The notes beneath the pieces were generated by a model. It saw nothing but the letters and a program-made list of their open reading frames with translations. It did no database searches and had not been told where the DNA came from. From DAHUZL01 sp035533215 (GTDB taxonomy: Bacteria; Chloroflexota; Dormibacteria; Aeolococcales; Bog-877), in the NCBI GenBank assembly GCA_035533215.1, contig DATLUG010000010.1:82921-146920 (forward strand): 64,000 nucleotides of DNA. Direction: 5' to 3'. Positions within the stretch are counted from its first letter, which is position 1, and the number at the start of each line of letters is the position of its first letter. Shown here in pieces: positions 42,731 through 50,855 of this stretch. The translations under genes were made by a program, and so were the position numbers.

Positions 42731-43459
42731 TCAGGCCGAGGCCCCGTTCGAGCCCGCCCCCTCGGCTCCGCCAGCGGGCGGAGCGACGCGGACGCGAGTC
42801 CGCCGCCGGGTGGTCCGGGTGGCGGCAGCGGCGGTGGTCGCCCGCCGCCTGGGAGCGGCGGCGCTCCTCGTCGTGGGACGACGCCGAGTCGTCGCGGTGG
42901 CGCTGGCGGCGGTGCTCCGGCGACGCGGGGCAGCCACCCGGGTGGTGGTCGCCCGCCGGGTGGTGGTGGTCCGCTTGGCCGCCGTGGTGCGCTTGGCGGC
43001 GGTGGTCCGCCGAGCGGTAGGGGTCCGCGCCGGGGTGGCCCGCTTGGTGGTGGACCGCTTGGCCGCCGTGGTCCGGCGCGCGGTCCCGGCGGTGCGCCGG
43101 GTGGTGCTGGCGCGAGTGGTCCGTCTGGCTCCGGCGGCGGCACGACGCGGGGTCGCGGCCCGCCGCGCGGTGGTGGTGGTGGCGCGAGCGGTGGTGGTCA
43201 GCTTGCGCTCGAGCACCGCCAGCCGGCGCTCCAACGCCCGCAGCTGAGTCGTGATCGCCCGGGTGAGGGCGGTCGTCGTCGCCCGCGTCGCGGTGCGGGT
43301 GGTGGCGCGACGCGCCCCGACCGCCCGCGTGCGGGTGGTGCGTCGCGCCGCGGTGGCGCGGCTCCCGGCGCCTGCCGAGGCGGTGCGCCGGGTGGTCCGA
43401 GCGGTGGCGCGAGGCGCGGCCCGTCGCCGCGTCGTACGCCTTCCTGTGGACTTGGGCAT
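42731..43459 (-). CDS. Histone H1-like, Arg/Thr/Ala-rich basic protein with a central coiled-coil segment
   Basis: The protein has 242 residues. By direct count, 61 are Arg, 6 Lys and only 3 acidic, so the net charge is extreme. The rest is mainly Thr and Ala in short T-T-x-R-R and T-T-A-A-K-R units, tandem near residues 151-165. A single amphipathic segment at about 63-90 (LTRAITTQLRALERRLAVLERKL) looks like a coiled-coil dimerisation helix. The ATG has AGGAGG 10 bases upstream, and a good promoter lies at 43606-43634. It most resembles bacterial H1-like or HupB-tail nucleoid proteins, with Arg replacing Lys. It probably binds DNA or polyanions. There is no globular domain. Confidence 0.7.
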   Translation of the reverse strand: MPKSTGRRTTRRRAAPRATARTTRRTASAGAGSRATAARRTTRTRAVGARRATTRTATRATTTALTRAITTQLRALERRLAVLERKLTTTARATTTTARRAATPRRAAAGARRTTRASTTRRTAGTARRTTAAKRSTTKRATPARTPTARRTTAAKRTTAAKRTTTTRRATTTRVAAPRRRSTAASATATTRRRPTTRSAAAPRRRATTAAAATRTTRRRTRVRVAPPAGGAEGAGSNGASA

Positions 43460-43605
43460 GTGTCGGAATCCTCCTGGTTCAGCGCAACGTGGGTGTGGCG
43501 CTTGCTGATGCGTCGACCCCCACCGAGACGGTGGCGGGTGCGGCTGGGGTGATGGGCCTGAACGGCTGCGGCCAGAGAGATGGCTCCCGCTCCACGATCA
43601 GGTAC

Positions 43606-43634
43606 AGCATCACAGACGTGGAGCACAATGTCAA
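43606..43634 (-). promoter_or_regulatory. Promoter TTGACA-N17-GATGCT for the H1-like gene
   Basis: On the minus strand, a perfect -35 (complement of 43629-43634) and GATGCT -10 (complement of 43606-43611) have 17-base spacing. This gives a leader of about 140 bases. Confidence 0.6.
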
Positions 43635-43700
43635 TCGGTGTGCCGTCGATGGCTTCCACATCGTCCGCCGGTGTGCCTGGCCGCGCCCGTCGCGGATGTC

Positions 43701-43706
43701 TATACT
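43701..43706 (+). promoter_or_regulatory. -10 element TATACT immediately before the GDH-like ATG
   Basis: It ends seven bases before the ATG at 43714. A transcript starting at the usual distance would be leaderless. There is no Shine-Dalgarno between. Confidence 0.5.
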
Positions 43707-43713
43707 GCGCGCC

Positions 43714-44982
43714 ATGATCGGTGCCCGTGCCGAGGCCGACGCCGACCTCTTCACCACCGCCCAGCACCAGTTCGATCTGACCGCGGAGCTGCTTCACCTC
43801 GACGACGACCTGCACGCCATCCTCCGCCAGGTCAAGCGGGTCCTCAAGGTCCAGTTCCCGGTGCGCCACGACGACGGGCGGATCGAGGTCTACAGCGGCT
43901 GCCGCGTCCACCACAACATCGCTCGCGGCCCGGCCAAGGGCGGGATCCGCTACGAGGCGTCGGCCACCGTCGAGCGGACCAAGGCGCTGGCGATGCTGAT
44001 GAGTTGGAAGTCGGCGGTGATGGACCTCCCCTTCGGCGGCGCCGCCGGCGCGGTGGCCATCGACCCGCAGACGTTCAGCCAGCGCGAGCTGGAGCGGCTG
44101 ACCCGACGCTTCACCACCGAGATCCGTCTCCTGCTCGGGCCCGAGCGCGATATCCCCGCCCCCGACATCGGCACCACTCCCCAGGTGATGGCCTGGATCA
44201 TGGACACGATCTCGATGCACGAGGGCTACTCGATCACCGCCGCGGTGACCGGCAAGCCGATCGAAGCGGGCGGGTCGCAGGGCCGCCACGAGGCGGCCGG
44301 CCGGGGACTGGCGACGGTGCTGCTCCACGCCATGCGCCGCTCCGGTCTGGAGCTGGGCGGAGCCACCGTGGCGGTGGATGGCTACGGTGCGGTGGGACAG
44401 ACCTGCGCGCGCCTGCTTCGCGACGCCGGCTGCCGGGTGGTGGCGGTGGCCGACCGCACCGGTGGCTGGACCTGCGGCGATGGATTGGACCTCACCGTCC
44501 TGGAGCGTGCCAAGCTGGCCGGCACGCCGGTCTCGGCGGGCGTCGTCGCCGGGGAGCCGATCACTCGCGCCGAGCTGCTCAGCCTGCCGGCCACGGTCCT
44601 GGTGCCGGCCTCCACCGAGTCGGTGCTGCACGCCGGCAACGCCGCCGGGGTGCGAGCCCGGGTGGTCGCCGAGGGGGCCAACGGTCCCGTCACCCCGGCA
44701 GCCGATGCCATCCTCGCCGACATGGGGGTCCTCGTCATCCCCGACATCCTCGCCAACGCCGGCGGGGTCACCGTCTCGTATTTCGAGTGGGTGCAGGACC
44801 TCCAGTCCTTCTTCTGGGAGGCGGGCGAGATCGACGCCCGGCTGGAGCAGGCGATGATCCGTGCCGGCGACGCGGTCTGGGCGCTCGCCGACGCGCAGGG
44901 GCTCTCCCTCCGCCAGGCGGCCCACGCCATCGCGGTCGGCCGGGTGGCGCGCGCCAGCGCGGTGCGCGGGATCTATCCCTGA
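43714..44982 (+). CDS. Glu/Leu/Phe/Val dehydrogenase family protein lacking the catalytic lysine
   Basis: The protein has 422 residues and is clearly homologous to NAD(P)-glutamate dehydrogenase from end to end: CRVHHNIARGPAKGGIRYEA, ALAMLMSWKSAVMDLPFGG, DIPAPDIGTTPQVMAWIMDT, AVDGYGAVGQTCARLL (dinucleotide loop) and SYFEWVQDLQSFFWEAGEI. Lys75, Lys99 and Asp151 match substrate/catalytic residues Lys89, Lys113 and Asp165 of clostridial GDH at exact spacing. The position of catalytic Lys125 is Ala111 (GGAAGA instead of GGAKGG). It is therefore either an inactive/regulatory subunit, like the GdhA partner in Thermus, or an enzyme with changed chemistry. The upstream -10 suggests a leaderless mRNA. 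Confidence 0.9.
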   Translation: MIGARAEADADLFTTAQHQFDLTAELLHLDDDLHAILRQVKRVLKVQFPVRHDDGRIEVYSGCRVHHNIARGPAKGGIRYEASATVERTKALAMLMSWKSAVMDLPFGGAAGAVAIDPQTFSQRELERLTRRFTTEIRLLLGPERDIPAPDIGTTPQVMAWIMDTISMHEGYSITAAVTGKPIEAGGSQGRHEAAGRGLATVLLHAMRRSGLELGGATVAVDGYGAVGQTCARLLRDAGCRVVAVADRTGGWTCGDGLDLTVLERAKLAGTPVSAGVVAGEPITRAELLSLPATVLVPASTESVLHAGNAAGVRARVVAEGANGPVTPAADAILADMGVLVIPDILANAGGVTVSYFEWVQDLQSFFWEAGEIDARLEQAMIRAGDAVWALADAQGLSLRQAAHAIAVGRVARASAVRGIYP

Positions 44983-44997
44983 GTCGCTGGGCCGCGC

Positions 44998-45765
44998 TCA
45001 GCCGCCGGGGCGAGCTCCGGTCAGCCCCGGATCGGGGTAGGGCGGGGACAGTCGGGTCGGTCGGTAGTCGAACCGGTACCCGACCCCGATGACCGCGTGC
45101 AGATAGGTCGGCAGGTGAGGTTCGGGCTCGACCTTGCGGCGCAGCCGGTAGACGTGCGCGTCCAGCGAGCGCACCTCGAGGCGCTCGCCGCGGCGCCACA
45201 CCTGCTCGATCAGCTGCTGGCGGGAGACGACCGAACCGGCCTGCCCGGCGAGGGTGGTGAGGATGCGGAACTCGATCGGGGTCAGCGCCACCGGTCGCCC
45301 GTCGCGCCACACCTCGTGCCGGCCGAGGTCGATCGCGAGACCGGGAAACTGCAGCCGCTGGGGCGGCTCGACCCCGCCCACCGGCCGGGAGCGGCGCAGG
45401 TGGGCGTTGATGCGCGCCACCAGCTCCCGCACCCGGAAGGGCTTGCGGACGTAGTCGTCGGCGCCCACCTCCAGCCCCACCACCACGTCCACGGTGGAGA
45501 GCTCGCAGCTGAGGATGATGACCGGGACCCAGATCCCCGACGCGCGCAGACGCCGGCAGAGCTCGATCCCGTGCAGTCCCGGAAGGTTGAGGTCGAGCAG
45601 GATGAGGTCGACCGCCTCGCCCCGCGCCATCGCCAGGCCGGCGGGACCGTCGCCGGCCACCAGCAGCTGGTAGCCGTGCTCCTCCGCCACCAGCCGGAGC
45701 ATCCCTGACACCGCGGGGTCGTCGTCGATGACGAGGATGCGCGCGCCGCCCGCGGGCACGCTCAT
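44998..45765 (-). CDS. OmpR-family response regulator (orphan)
   Basis: The protein has 255 residues. The receiver has ILVIDDDPAVSGML, phospho-acceptor in LILLDLNLPGLHG, Ser in VIILSCE and Lys in DYVRKPFRV. The winged helix has LTPIEFRILTTLAGQAGSVVSRQQLIEQVW and ends VGYRFDYRP. No kinase gene is adjacent. I used the ATG giving MSVPAGGARILVIDDD; the frame is open about 37 codons further but reads as disordered. It is convergent with the GDH-like gene, 15 bases between stops. Confidence 0.9.
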   Translation of the reverse strand: MSVPAGGARILVIDDDPAVSGMLRLVAEEHGYQLLVAGDGPAGLAMARGEAVDLILLDLNLPGLHGIELCRRLRASGIWVPVIILSCELSTVDVVVGLEVGADDYVRKPFRVRELVARINAHLRRSRPVGGVEPPQRLQFPGLAIDLGRHEVWRDGRPVALTPIEFRILTTLAGQAGSVVSRQQLIEQVWRRGERLEVRSLDAHVYRLRRKVEPEPHLPTYLHAVIGVGYRFDYRPTRLSPPYPDPGLTGARPGG

Positions 45766-45963
45766 CGGCTCGGCCTCCACCTCGGGTCGGGCCGTCACGA
45801 TCGAACCGGTCACCGGCCGATTCTCTGGGCGGGGCGCGAAATCGCCTCCCCCGCCCCGGGCACACTTCCGTAACAACCTCGGACGGCTCGTAACGCTCGG
45901 CGCACCGGGGGGGCCGCGCTGACGGCGGTGTCATTCGGGGCTCCGCCGGGGTCGGGCGTCCCC

Positions 45964-45969
45964 TACCAT
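45964..45969 (+). promoter_or_regulatory. -10-like element TACCAT before the sortase gene
   Basis: It lies 12 bases before the ATG, giving at most a six-base leader. It is a weak match, with no clear -35. Confidence 0.3.
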
Positions 45970-45981
45970 CGATCGAGAGCC

Positions 45982-46605
45982 ATGCCCCGCCTCCTCCGAC
46001 CCCGCCTCCTCAGCGCCGCCCTCGGCGTCGCCCTCGTCGCCGCCGCGGCGGTCCTGCTGCTGCCCCCGTTGCTGGGCATCGCCCACCGCGGGGCGGCCGA
46101 CCACCGCGCCCTGCAGCGCTGGCTGGGGGCAAAGGGCGCCATCACCAAGGTGGTGGTGGCACCCCCTCCCAGTGGCGCGACCCTTGTCCCGGGCTGTGGA
46201 AGCGGTCCCAGCGGCGCGGACTACGCCCTCATCCAGTTCCCGAGCCTGCCGGGGACCGAGGGGGTGGCCGCCAGCGGCACCTGGAGCCTGCTCACCCAAC
46301 GCTCGGTGGTGCACTGGGGGGCGTCGCCGGCCCCCGGCGGGGTCGGCAACGTGCTGATCGCCCTCCACCGCGAGCCGAACTTCGAGACCCTGGGACAGCT
46401 CCGGCCGGGCGACGCCATCGTCCTCGTCAACCGCGCCTGCCGCCACTTCACCTACCGGGTCACCCGCACCTGGGTGCTGGACCCCAGCCAGGTGACCCAG
46501 CTGGCCCCGGTGACGGGAGCCCGCGTCCTCACCGTGATCACCTGCACCCCGCTCTGGATCGATACCCAGCGGCTGGTGATCCGGGCCCGACTCATCCCGG
46601 CCTGA
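45982..46605 (+). CDS. Sortase-family transpeptidase
   Basis: The 207-residue protein has an N-terminal membrane anchor (about 8-30) and an extracytoplasmic sortase barrel. The catalytic His is in LIALHREPNFETLGQLRPGD, the catalytic Cys in LTVITCTP and the Arg in QRLVIRARL, in canonical order. The compact form, with T-x-x-T-C and a D-T-Q-R-L-V strand, is closest to class D/E-like sortases. These attach proteins with a C-terminal sorting signal to the cell surface. No LPxTG-type substrate gene lies next to it. Confidence 0.85.
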   Translation: MPRLLRPRLLSAALGVALVAAAAVLLLPPLLGIAHRGAADHRALQRWLGAKGAITKVVVAPPPSGATLVPGCGSGPSGADYALIQFPSLPGTEGVAASGTWSLLTQRSVVHWGASPAPGGVGNVLIALHREPNFETLGQLRPGDAIVLVNRACRHFTYRVTRTWVLDPSQVTQLAPVTGARVLTVITCTPLWIDTQRLVIRARLIPA

Positions 46606-46713
46606 CCCGTCCGGGGCGGGCGTCCTGCGGCCGGACCACCACATGCGGTGGGTGGCCAGCGCATCGCCCACTACATCCGGGGCCCCGCCGGTTCGGACCG
46701 GCTCGGGCTCTGG

Positions 46714-46719
46714 TATGCT
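46714..46719 (+). promoter_or_regulatory. -10 element TATGCT (TTCGGA-N16 upstream) for the guaB3-guaA-purD operon
   Basis: TATGCT is preceded by TTCGGA at 46692-46697 with 16-base spacing. It lies 73 bases before the guaB3 GTG start. Confidence 0.5.
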
Positions 46720-46792
46720 CTCGGTCCACACCGTCGCCGCCAGCCGGGTGACGCCCCGGCGCCGGGGCAGCACCGCCGCAGAGGAGGACCCC

Positions 46793-47953
46793 GTGGACGT
46801 TGAGCTCGGCCGCGGCAAGCGAGCTCGGCGCGCCTACGGATTCGACGAGGTGGCGCTGGTTCCGGGGAAGGTCACCATCAACCCCGACGAGATCGACATC
46901 ACGCTTCGACTCGGCGACCTGCGGATCGCGATCCCGATCCTGGCGGCGGCGATGGACGGAGTGGTCGATCCCCACTTCGCGGCTGAGATGGGGCGCCTGG
47001 GCGGGCTCGCGGTGCTCAACCTGGACGGGCTCGCCTGCCGCTACGACGATCCCTCCACCGTGGTGGACGAGATCGCCGAGGCGCCGCGCGACCGGGTGCA
47101 GGCGATCCTCCAGGACCGCTACCGGCCGCCCGCCCGCGACGAGCTGATCGGCCGCCGGATCCAGGAGATCAAGGCCGAGGGCATCCCGTGCGCCGTCTCG
47201 ACCGTCCCCGCCGAGGCCGAGCGCCGGCTCCCGATCGCGGCCGAGGCCGGCGCCGACGTCTTCGTGGTCCAGGGGACGGTGATCACCGCCCGCCACATCT
47301 CCCGCTCCTACCGCCAGCTGGACTTCACCCAGCTGGTGCGGGCCAGCCGGCTCCCGATCGTGGCCGGCAACTGCGTCGAGTACTACACCGCCCTGGAGCT
47401 GATGAGCTGCGGCATCGCCGGGATCCTGGTCGGGGTCGGACCGGGCGCCGCCTGCACCACCCGCGGGGTGCTCGGCGTCGGCGTCCCCCAGGTCACCGCC
47501 ACCGCCGACGTCGCCGCCGCCCGCAACGACCATCGCCGCACCGGCGGCCAGCCCGTCACCGTGATCACCGACGGAGGGATGCGGGTCGGGGGCGACGTCA
47601 CCAAGGCGTTCGCCGCCGGCGCCGACGGGGTGATGATCGGGTCGGTGTTCGCAGGGGCCAGCGAGGCCGCCGGGCGCGGCCACCACTGGGGGATGGCGAC
47701 CCCCGACCCCAACCTCCCCCGCGGCACCCGGATCACGGTGGGGACGCGCGCCACGCTGAAGGAGCTGCTCTTCGGCCCGGCCCGGGTCGACGACGGTAGC
47801 CAGAACCTGGTGGGGGCGATCAAGACCGCGATGGGGGTGTGCGGAGCCCGCACCATCGAGGAGTTCCAGCAGACCGAGCTCGTGATCGCGCCCACGATCA
47901 CGACCGAGGGCAAGCTCTGGCAGCAGGCCCAGCAGGTCGGGATGGGCCGCTGA
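46793..47953 (+). CDS. guaB3: GuaB3-family IMP dehydrogenase-like protein
   Basis: The 386-residue TIM barrel has VELGRGKRARRAYGFDEVALVPG (the GuaB3 N-terminus), ILAAAMDGVVDPHFAAEM and the catalytic loop VGVGPGAACTTRGVLGVGVPQ, with the Cys that attacks the purine C2. VITDGGMRVGGDVTKAFAAGADGVMIGS forms the phosphate site. There are no CBS domains, unlike GuaB. GuaB3 of cyanobacteria has IMP dehydrogenase activity; the actinobacterial group is less clear. Here it overlaps guaA by one base, which supports a role in making XMP for GMP synthesis. The GTG start has GAGGAGG upstream. Confidence 0.92.
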   Translation: MDVELGRGKRARRAYGFDEVALVPGKVTINPDEIDITLRLGDLRIAIPILAAAMDGVVDPHFAAEMGRLGGLAVLNLDGLACRYDDPSTVVDEIAEAPRDRVQAILQDRYRPPARDELIGRRIQEIKAEGIPCAVSTVPAEAERRLPIAAEAGADVFVVQGTVITARHISRSYRQLDFTQLVRASRLPIVAGNCVEYYTALELMSCGIAGILVGVGPGAACTTRGVLGVGVPQVTATADVAAARNDHRRTGGQPVTVITDGGMRVGGDVTKAFAAGADGVMIGSVFAGASEAAGRGHHWGMATPDPNLPRGTRITVGTRATLKELLFGPARVDDGSQNLVGAIKTAMGVCGARTIEEFQQTELVIAPTITTEGKLWQQAQQVGMGR

Positions 47954-49572
47954 TGCTGGGTGGGGTCGACAGCGCGCTGTTGACCCCACCGGCGGGGCGG
48001 CCGGCGACCGTCGACGGGCCGATCCCGGCGGTGACCGCGACCGAGACGGTGCTGGTCCTCGACTTCGGCTCCCAGACCAGCCAGCTGATCGCCCGCCGGG
48101 TGCGCGAGGCCCACGTCTACTGCGAGCTGGTGCCGGGCACGGCTGCGGTCGCCGAGATCCGCCGGCGCCACCCGGCCGGGATCATCCTGAGCGGGGGGCC
48201 CGCCAGCGTCTACGACCCCGAGGCACCGAGGCCGGACCCCGAGATCTACGGTCTCGGCATCCCCATCCTCGGCATCTGCTACGGGATGCAGCTCCTCGCC
48301 CATGACCTCGGCGGCTCGGTCGAGCCCAGCCGCCGGCGCGAGTACGGTCCCGCCACCGTCACCATCGACGAGCCCGGCGGCCTCTTCGACGGTCTCCCGC
48401 CCCGGCTGCCGGTGTGGATGAGCCACGGCGACGTCATCCGTCGGCTGCCGCCCGGGTTCCACGCCGTCGCCCACTCCCAGGAGAGCCCGGTCGCGGCGAT
48501 CCGCGACGAGGCCGGCCGGATCGGGATCCAGTTCCACCCCGAGGTGGTCCACACCCCGAGCGGCGCGGAGATCCTGCGCAACTTCCTCTATCGCGTCTGC
48601 GGCTGCCGGGGCCTGTGGGAGGCGGAGAGCTTCATCGAGCGGGCCATCGCCGAGGTGCGTGAGCGGGTGGGGGCGGAGCGGGTGATCTGCGCCCTCTCGG
48701 GGGGGGTGGACTCGGCCGTCACCGCCACCCTGGTGCACCGGGCCGTGGGCGACCAGCTCACCTGCATCTTCGTGGACAACGGCCTCCTCCGCCGCGGCGA
48801 GGGCGACCGGGTCCTCGACGTGCTCACCCGGACGATGCGGATGGACATCCGGCGGGTGGACGCCCAGGACCATTTCCTCACCCGGCTGGACGGCGTGGCG
48901 GATCCGGAGGAGAAGCGCCGCATCATCGGCAGGGAATTCATCGAGGTCTTCGAGGACGCCGCCACCCAGCTGGGGACGGTGCCGTTCCTGGCCCAGGGCA
49001 CGCTCTACCCCGACGTCATCGAGAGCACCGCCTGGGACACCAGCCACGCCCACACGATCAAGACCCATCACAACGTGGGCGGCCTGCCGGAGCGGATGCG
49101 CTTCGACTTGGTGGAGCCGCTGCGCTACCTCTTCAAGGACGAGGTCCGCCAGGTGGGGCGCGGCCTCGGGCTTCCCGACGATGTGGTCCGGCGGCAGCCC
49201 TTCCCCGGCCCCGGCCTCGCCATTCGCATCATCGGCCCGGTGACCCGGGAGCGGCTGGAGACGGTGCGGGCAGCCGACTGGGTGGTCATCGACGAGATGA
49301 AGCGCAGCGGGCTCTACCACCAGGTCTGGCAGTCGTTCGCCATCCTCACCCCGATCAGCAGCGTCGGGGTGATGGGCGATGGTCGCACCTACGCCAACGT
49401 GGTGGCGGTGCGCATCGTGGAATCCCAGGACGGGATGACCGCGGACTGGGCCCGGGTGCCCTCCGACGTGCTCGCCGACATCAGCCGCCGCATCGTCGGC
49501 GAGGTCCCCGGCGTCAATCGCGTCGTCTACGACATCAGCAGCAAGCCCCCGTCCACGATTGAGTGGGAGTGA
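47953..49572 (+). CDS. guaA: GMP synthase (glutamine-hydrolysing)
   Basis: This enzyme amidates XMP to GMP using glutamine and ATP. The 539 residues contain an N-terminal class I glutamine amidotransferase (VLDFGSQTSQLIARR, LGICYGMQ with Cys109, GIQFHPEVVHTP). The ATP pyrophosphatase domain follows (CALSGGVDSAVTATLV), then the C-terminal dimerisation domain (RQPFPGPGLAIRIIG, ending KPPSTIEWE). An extra 30 or so residues precede the amidotransferase. The ATG overlaps the guaB3 stop (TGATG), and its own stop overlaps purD. Confidence 0.97.
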   Translation: MLGGVDSALLTPPAGRPATVDGPIPAVTATETVLVLDFGSQTSQLIARRVREAHVYCELVPGTAAVAEIRRRHPAGIILSGGPASVYDPEAPRPDPEIYGLGIPILGICYGMQLLAHDLGGSVEPSRRREYGPATVTIDEPGGLFDGLPPRLPVWMSHGDVIRRLPPGFHAVAHSQESPVAAIRDEAGRIGIQFHPEVVHTPSGAEILRNFLYRVCGCRGLWEAESFIERAIAEVRERVGAERVICALSGGVDSAVTATLVHRAVGDQLTCIFVDNGLLRRGEGDRVLDVLTRTMRMDIRRVDAQDHFLTRLDGVADPEEKRRIIGREFIEVFEDAATQLGTVPFLAQGTLYPDVIESTAWDTSHAHTIKTHHNVGGLPERMRFDLVEPLRYLFKDEVRQVGRGLGLPDDVVRRQPFPGPGLAIRIIGPVTRERLETVRAADWVVIDEMKRSGLYHQVWQSFAILTPISSVGVMGDGRTYANVVAVRIVESQDGMTADWARVPSDVLADISRRIVGEVPGVNRVVYDISSKPPSTIEWE

Positions 49573-50855
49573 CGCGACCGGCGCTGCCGGCCGGGCTGCG
49601 GGTGCTGGTGGTCGGCGGCGGCGGGCGCGAGCACGCGCTCGCCTGGGCCTGCCGGCGCAGCCCGTGGGTGGACGCGGTGCATTGTGCGCCCGGCAACGGC
49701 GGCACCGGAGCGGTGGCCAGCAACCACGACCTGGCGGCGACCGACGGCGTCGGGCTGGCCCGTCTGGCGCGGGAGCTCGGCGTGCAGCTGGCGGTGCTCG
49801 GCCCCGATGCCGCGGTCGCCGCCGGGGTCGGCGATCGGCTCACCGCAGCGGGGGTCGCGTGCTTCGGCCCCTCGGCAGCGGCGGGACGGGTGGAGAGCAG
49901 CAAGGCGCACGCCAAGGCCTGCATGGCGCGGGCCGGGATCGCCACCGCCGACTTCGCCGTCTTCGACGACTGGCCCCGGGCGCGCCGTCACATCGCGGCG
50001 CAGCCCGGCCCGCTGGTGGTCAAGGCGGACGGCCCCTGTCTGGGCAAGGGCGTCTTCGTCTGCGACGACCGCACCGAGGCGCTCCGCCGCGCGGAGGCGC
50101 TGCTGGTGGGGGGCCGCCTCGGCGCCGCCGGTCGGCGGGTGGTGGTGGAGGAGCGGCTGGAGGGGCCCGAGGTCTCGCTGTTCGCGCTCTGTGATGGGGA
50201 GCGGGCGGTGATGCTGCCGTCGGCAGAGGACTACAAGCGCCGCGCCGACGGCGACGGGGGACCGATGACCGGCGGGATGGGGGCGGTCACCCCGCCCCAG
50301 CTGGCCGGGTGGCGGGAGCAGACCACCGGCGCCCTCGACGCGATCGTGCTCCCCCTCCTGCGCGAGCTCTGCCGCCAGGGGACCCCGTACCGCGGCTGCC
50401 TCTACGTCGGCGCGATGCGGGCGCGGGGTCGCCTCCACGTCCTGGAGTTCAATGCCCGCTTCGGCGACCCGGAGGCCGAGGTCATCCTCCCGGTGCTGCC
50501 CGACCCGGTGCCGTGGTTCTGGGAGGTGGCCCAGGGCCGGCTCGAGCTGCCGGCTCCCGAGCCCAGCGGCGAGCACGCCGTCGGGGTGGTGGTGGTGGAC
50601 CGGGGCTATCCCGACCAGGCGGCCACCGGGGCCCCGGTGACGGCGCCGGACCCGCTGCCCGGGGCAGCGCACCTCTTCCAGATGGGCACCCGGCGCGATG
50701 ATCGCGGGCTCCTGTGGGCGAGCGGCGGCCGGGTGCTCTGCTGCGTTGGCACCGGACCCGACCGGACGGCGGCCCGCGCCCGTGCCTACGCCGCCGTCGC
50801 CGCGGTCGGGCTCCCCGGTGCCGACTGGCGCACCGACATCGCCGCCGATCGCTGA
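49569..50855 (+). CDS. purD: Phosphoribosylamine--glycine ligase
   Basis: This ATP-grasp enzyme makes glycinamide ribonucleotide from phosphoribosylamine and glycine in de novo purine synthesis. The 428 residues contain VLVVGGGGREHALAWA, CFGPSAAAGRVESSKAHAKA, LVVKADGPCLGKGVFV, PSAEDYKRRADGDGGPMTGGMGAVTP and LEFNARFGDPEAEVILP. LGKGV and PCLG replace the usual G-L-A-A-G-K-G-V, a small variation. I chose the GTG that overlaps the guaA stop (GTGA), the rule at many junctions here; GTG at 49563 would add two residues. Confidence 0.95.
   Translation: MTRPALPAGLRVLVVGGGGREHALAWACRRSPWVDAVHCAPGNGGTGAVASNHDLAATDGVGLARLARELGVQLAVLGPDAAVAAGVGDRLTAAGVACFGPSAAAGRVESSKAHAKACMARAGIATADFAVFDDWPRARRHIAAQPGPLVVKADGPCLGKGVFVCDDRTEALRRAEALLVGGRLGAAGRRVVVEERLEGPEVSLFALCDGERAVMLPSAEDYKRRADGDGGPMTGGMGAVTPPQLAGWREQTTGALDAIVLPLLRELCRQGTPYRGCLYVGAMRARGRLHVLEFNARFGDPEAEVILPVLPDPVPWFWEVAQGRLELPAPEPSGEHAVGVVVVDRGYPDQAATGAPVTAPDPLPGAAHLFQMGTRRDDRGLLWASGGRVLCCVGTGPDRTAARARAYAAVAAVGLPGADWRTDIAADR

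Noticed and set aside
43018..43200. Repeated GGTGGTGCG-type units resembling a short tandem array
   Set aside because: These are the Thr/Arg codon repeats of the H1-like gene, irregular in length, with no spacer-repeat structure, so not CRISPR.
42684..43247. Val/Arg-rich + strand frames opposite the H1-like gene
   Set aside because: They mirror the repeated ACC/CGC codons of the H1-like gene and lack a ribosome site. The minus-strand gene has a good promoter, AGGAGG and a terminator.
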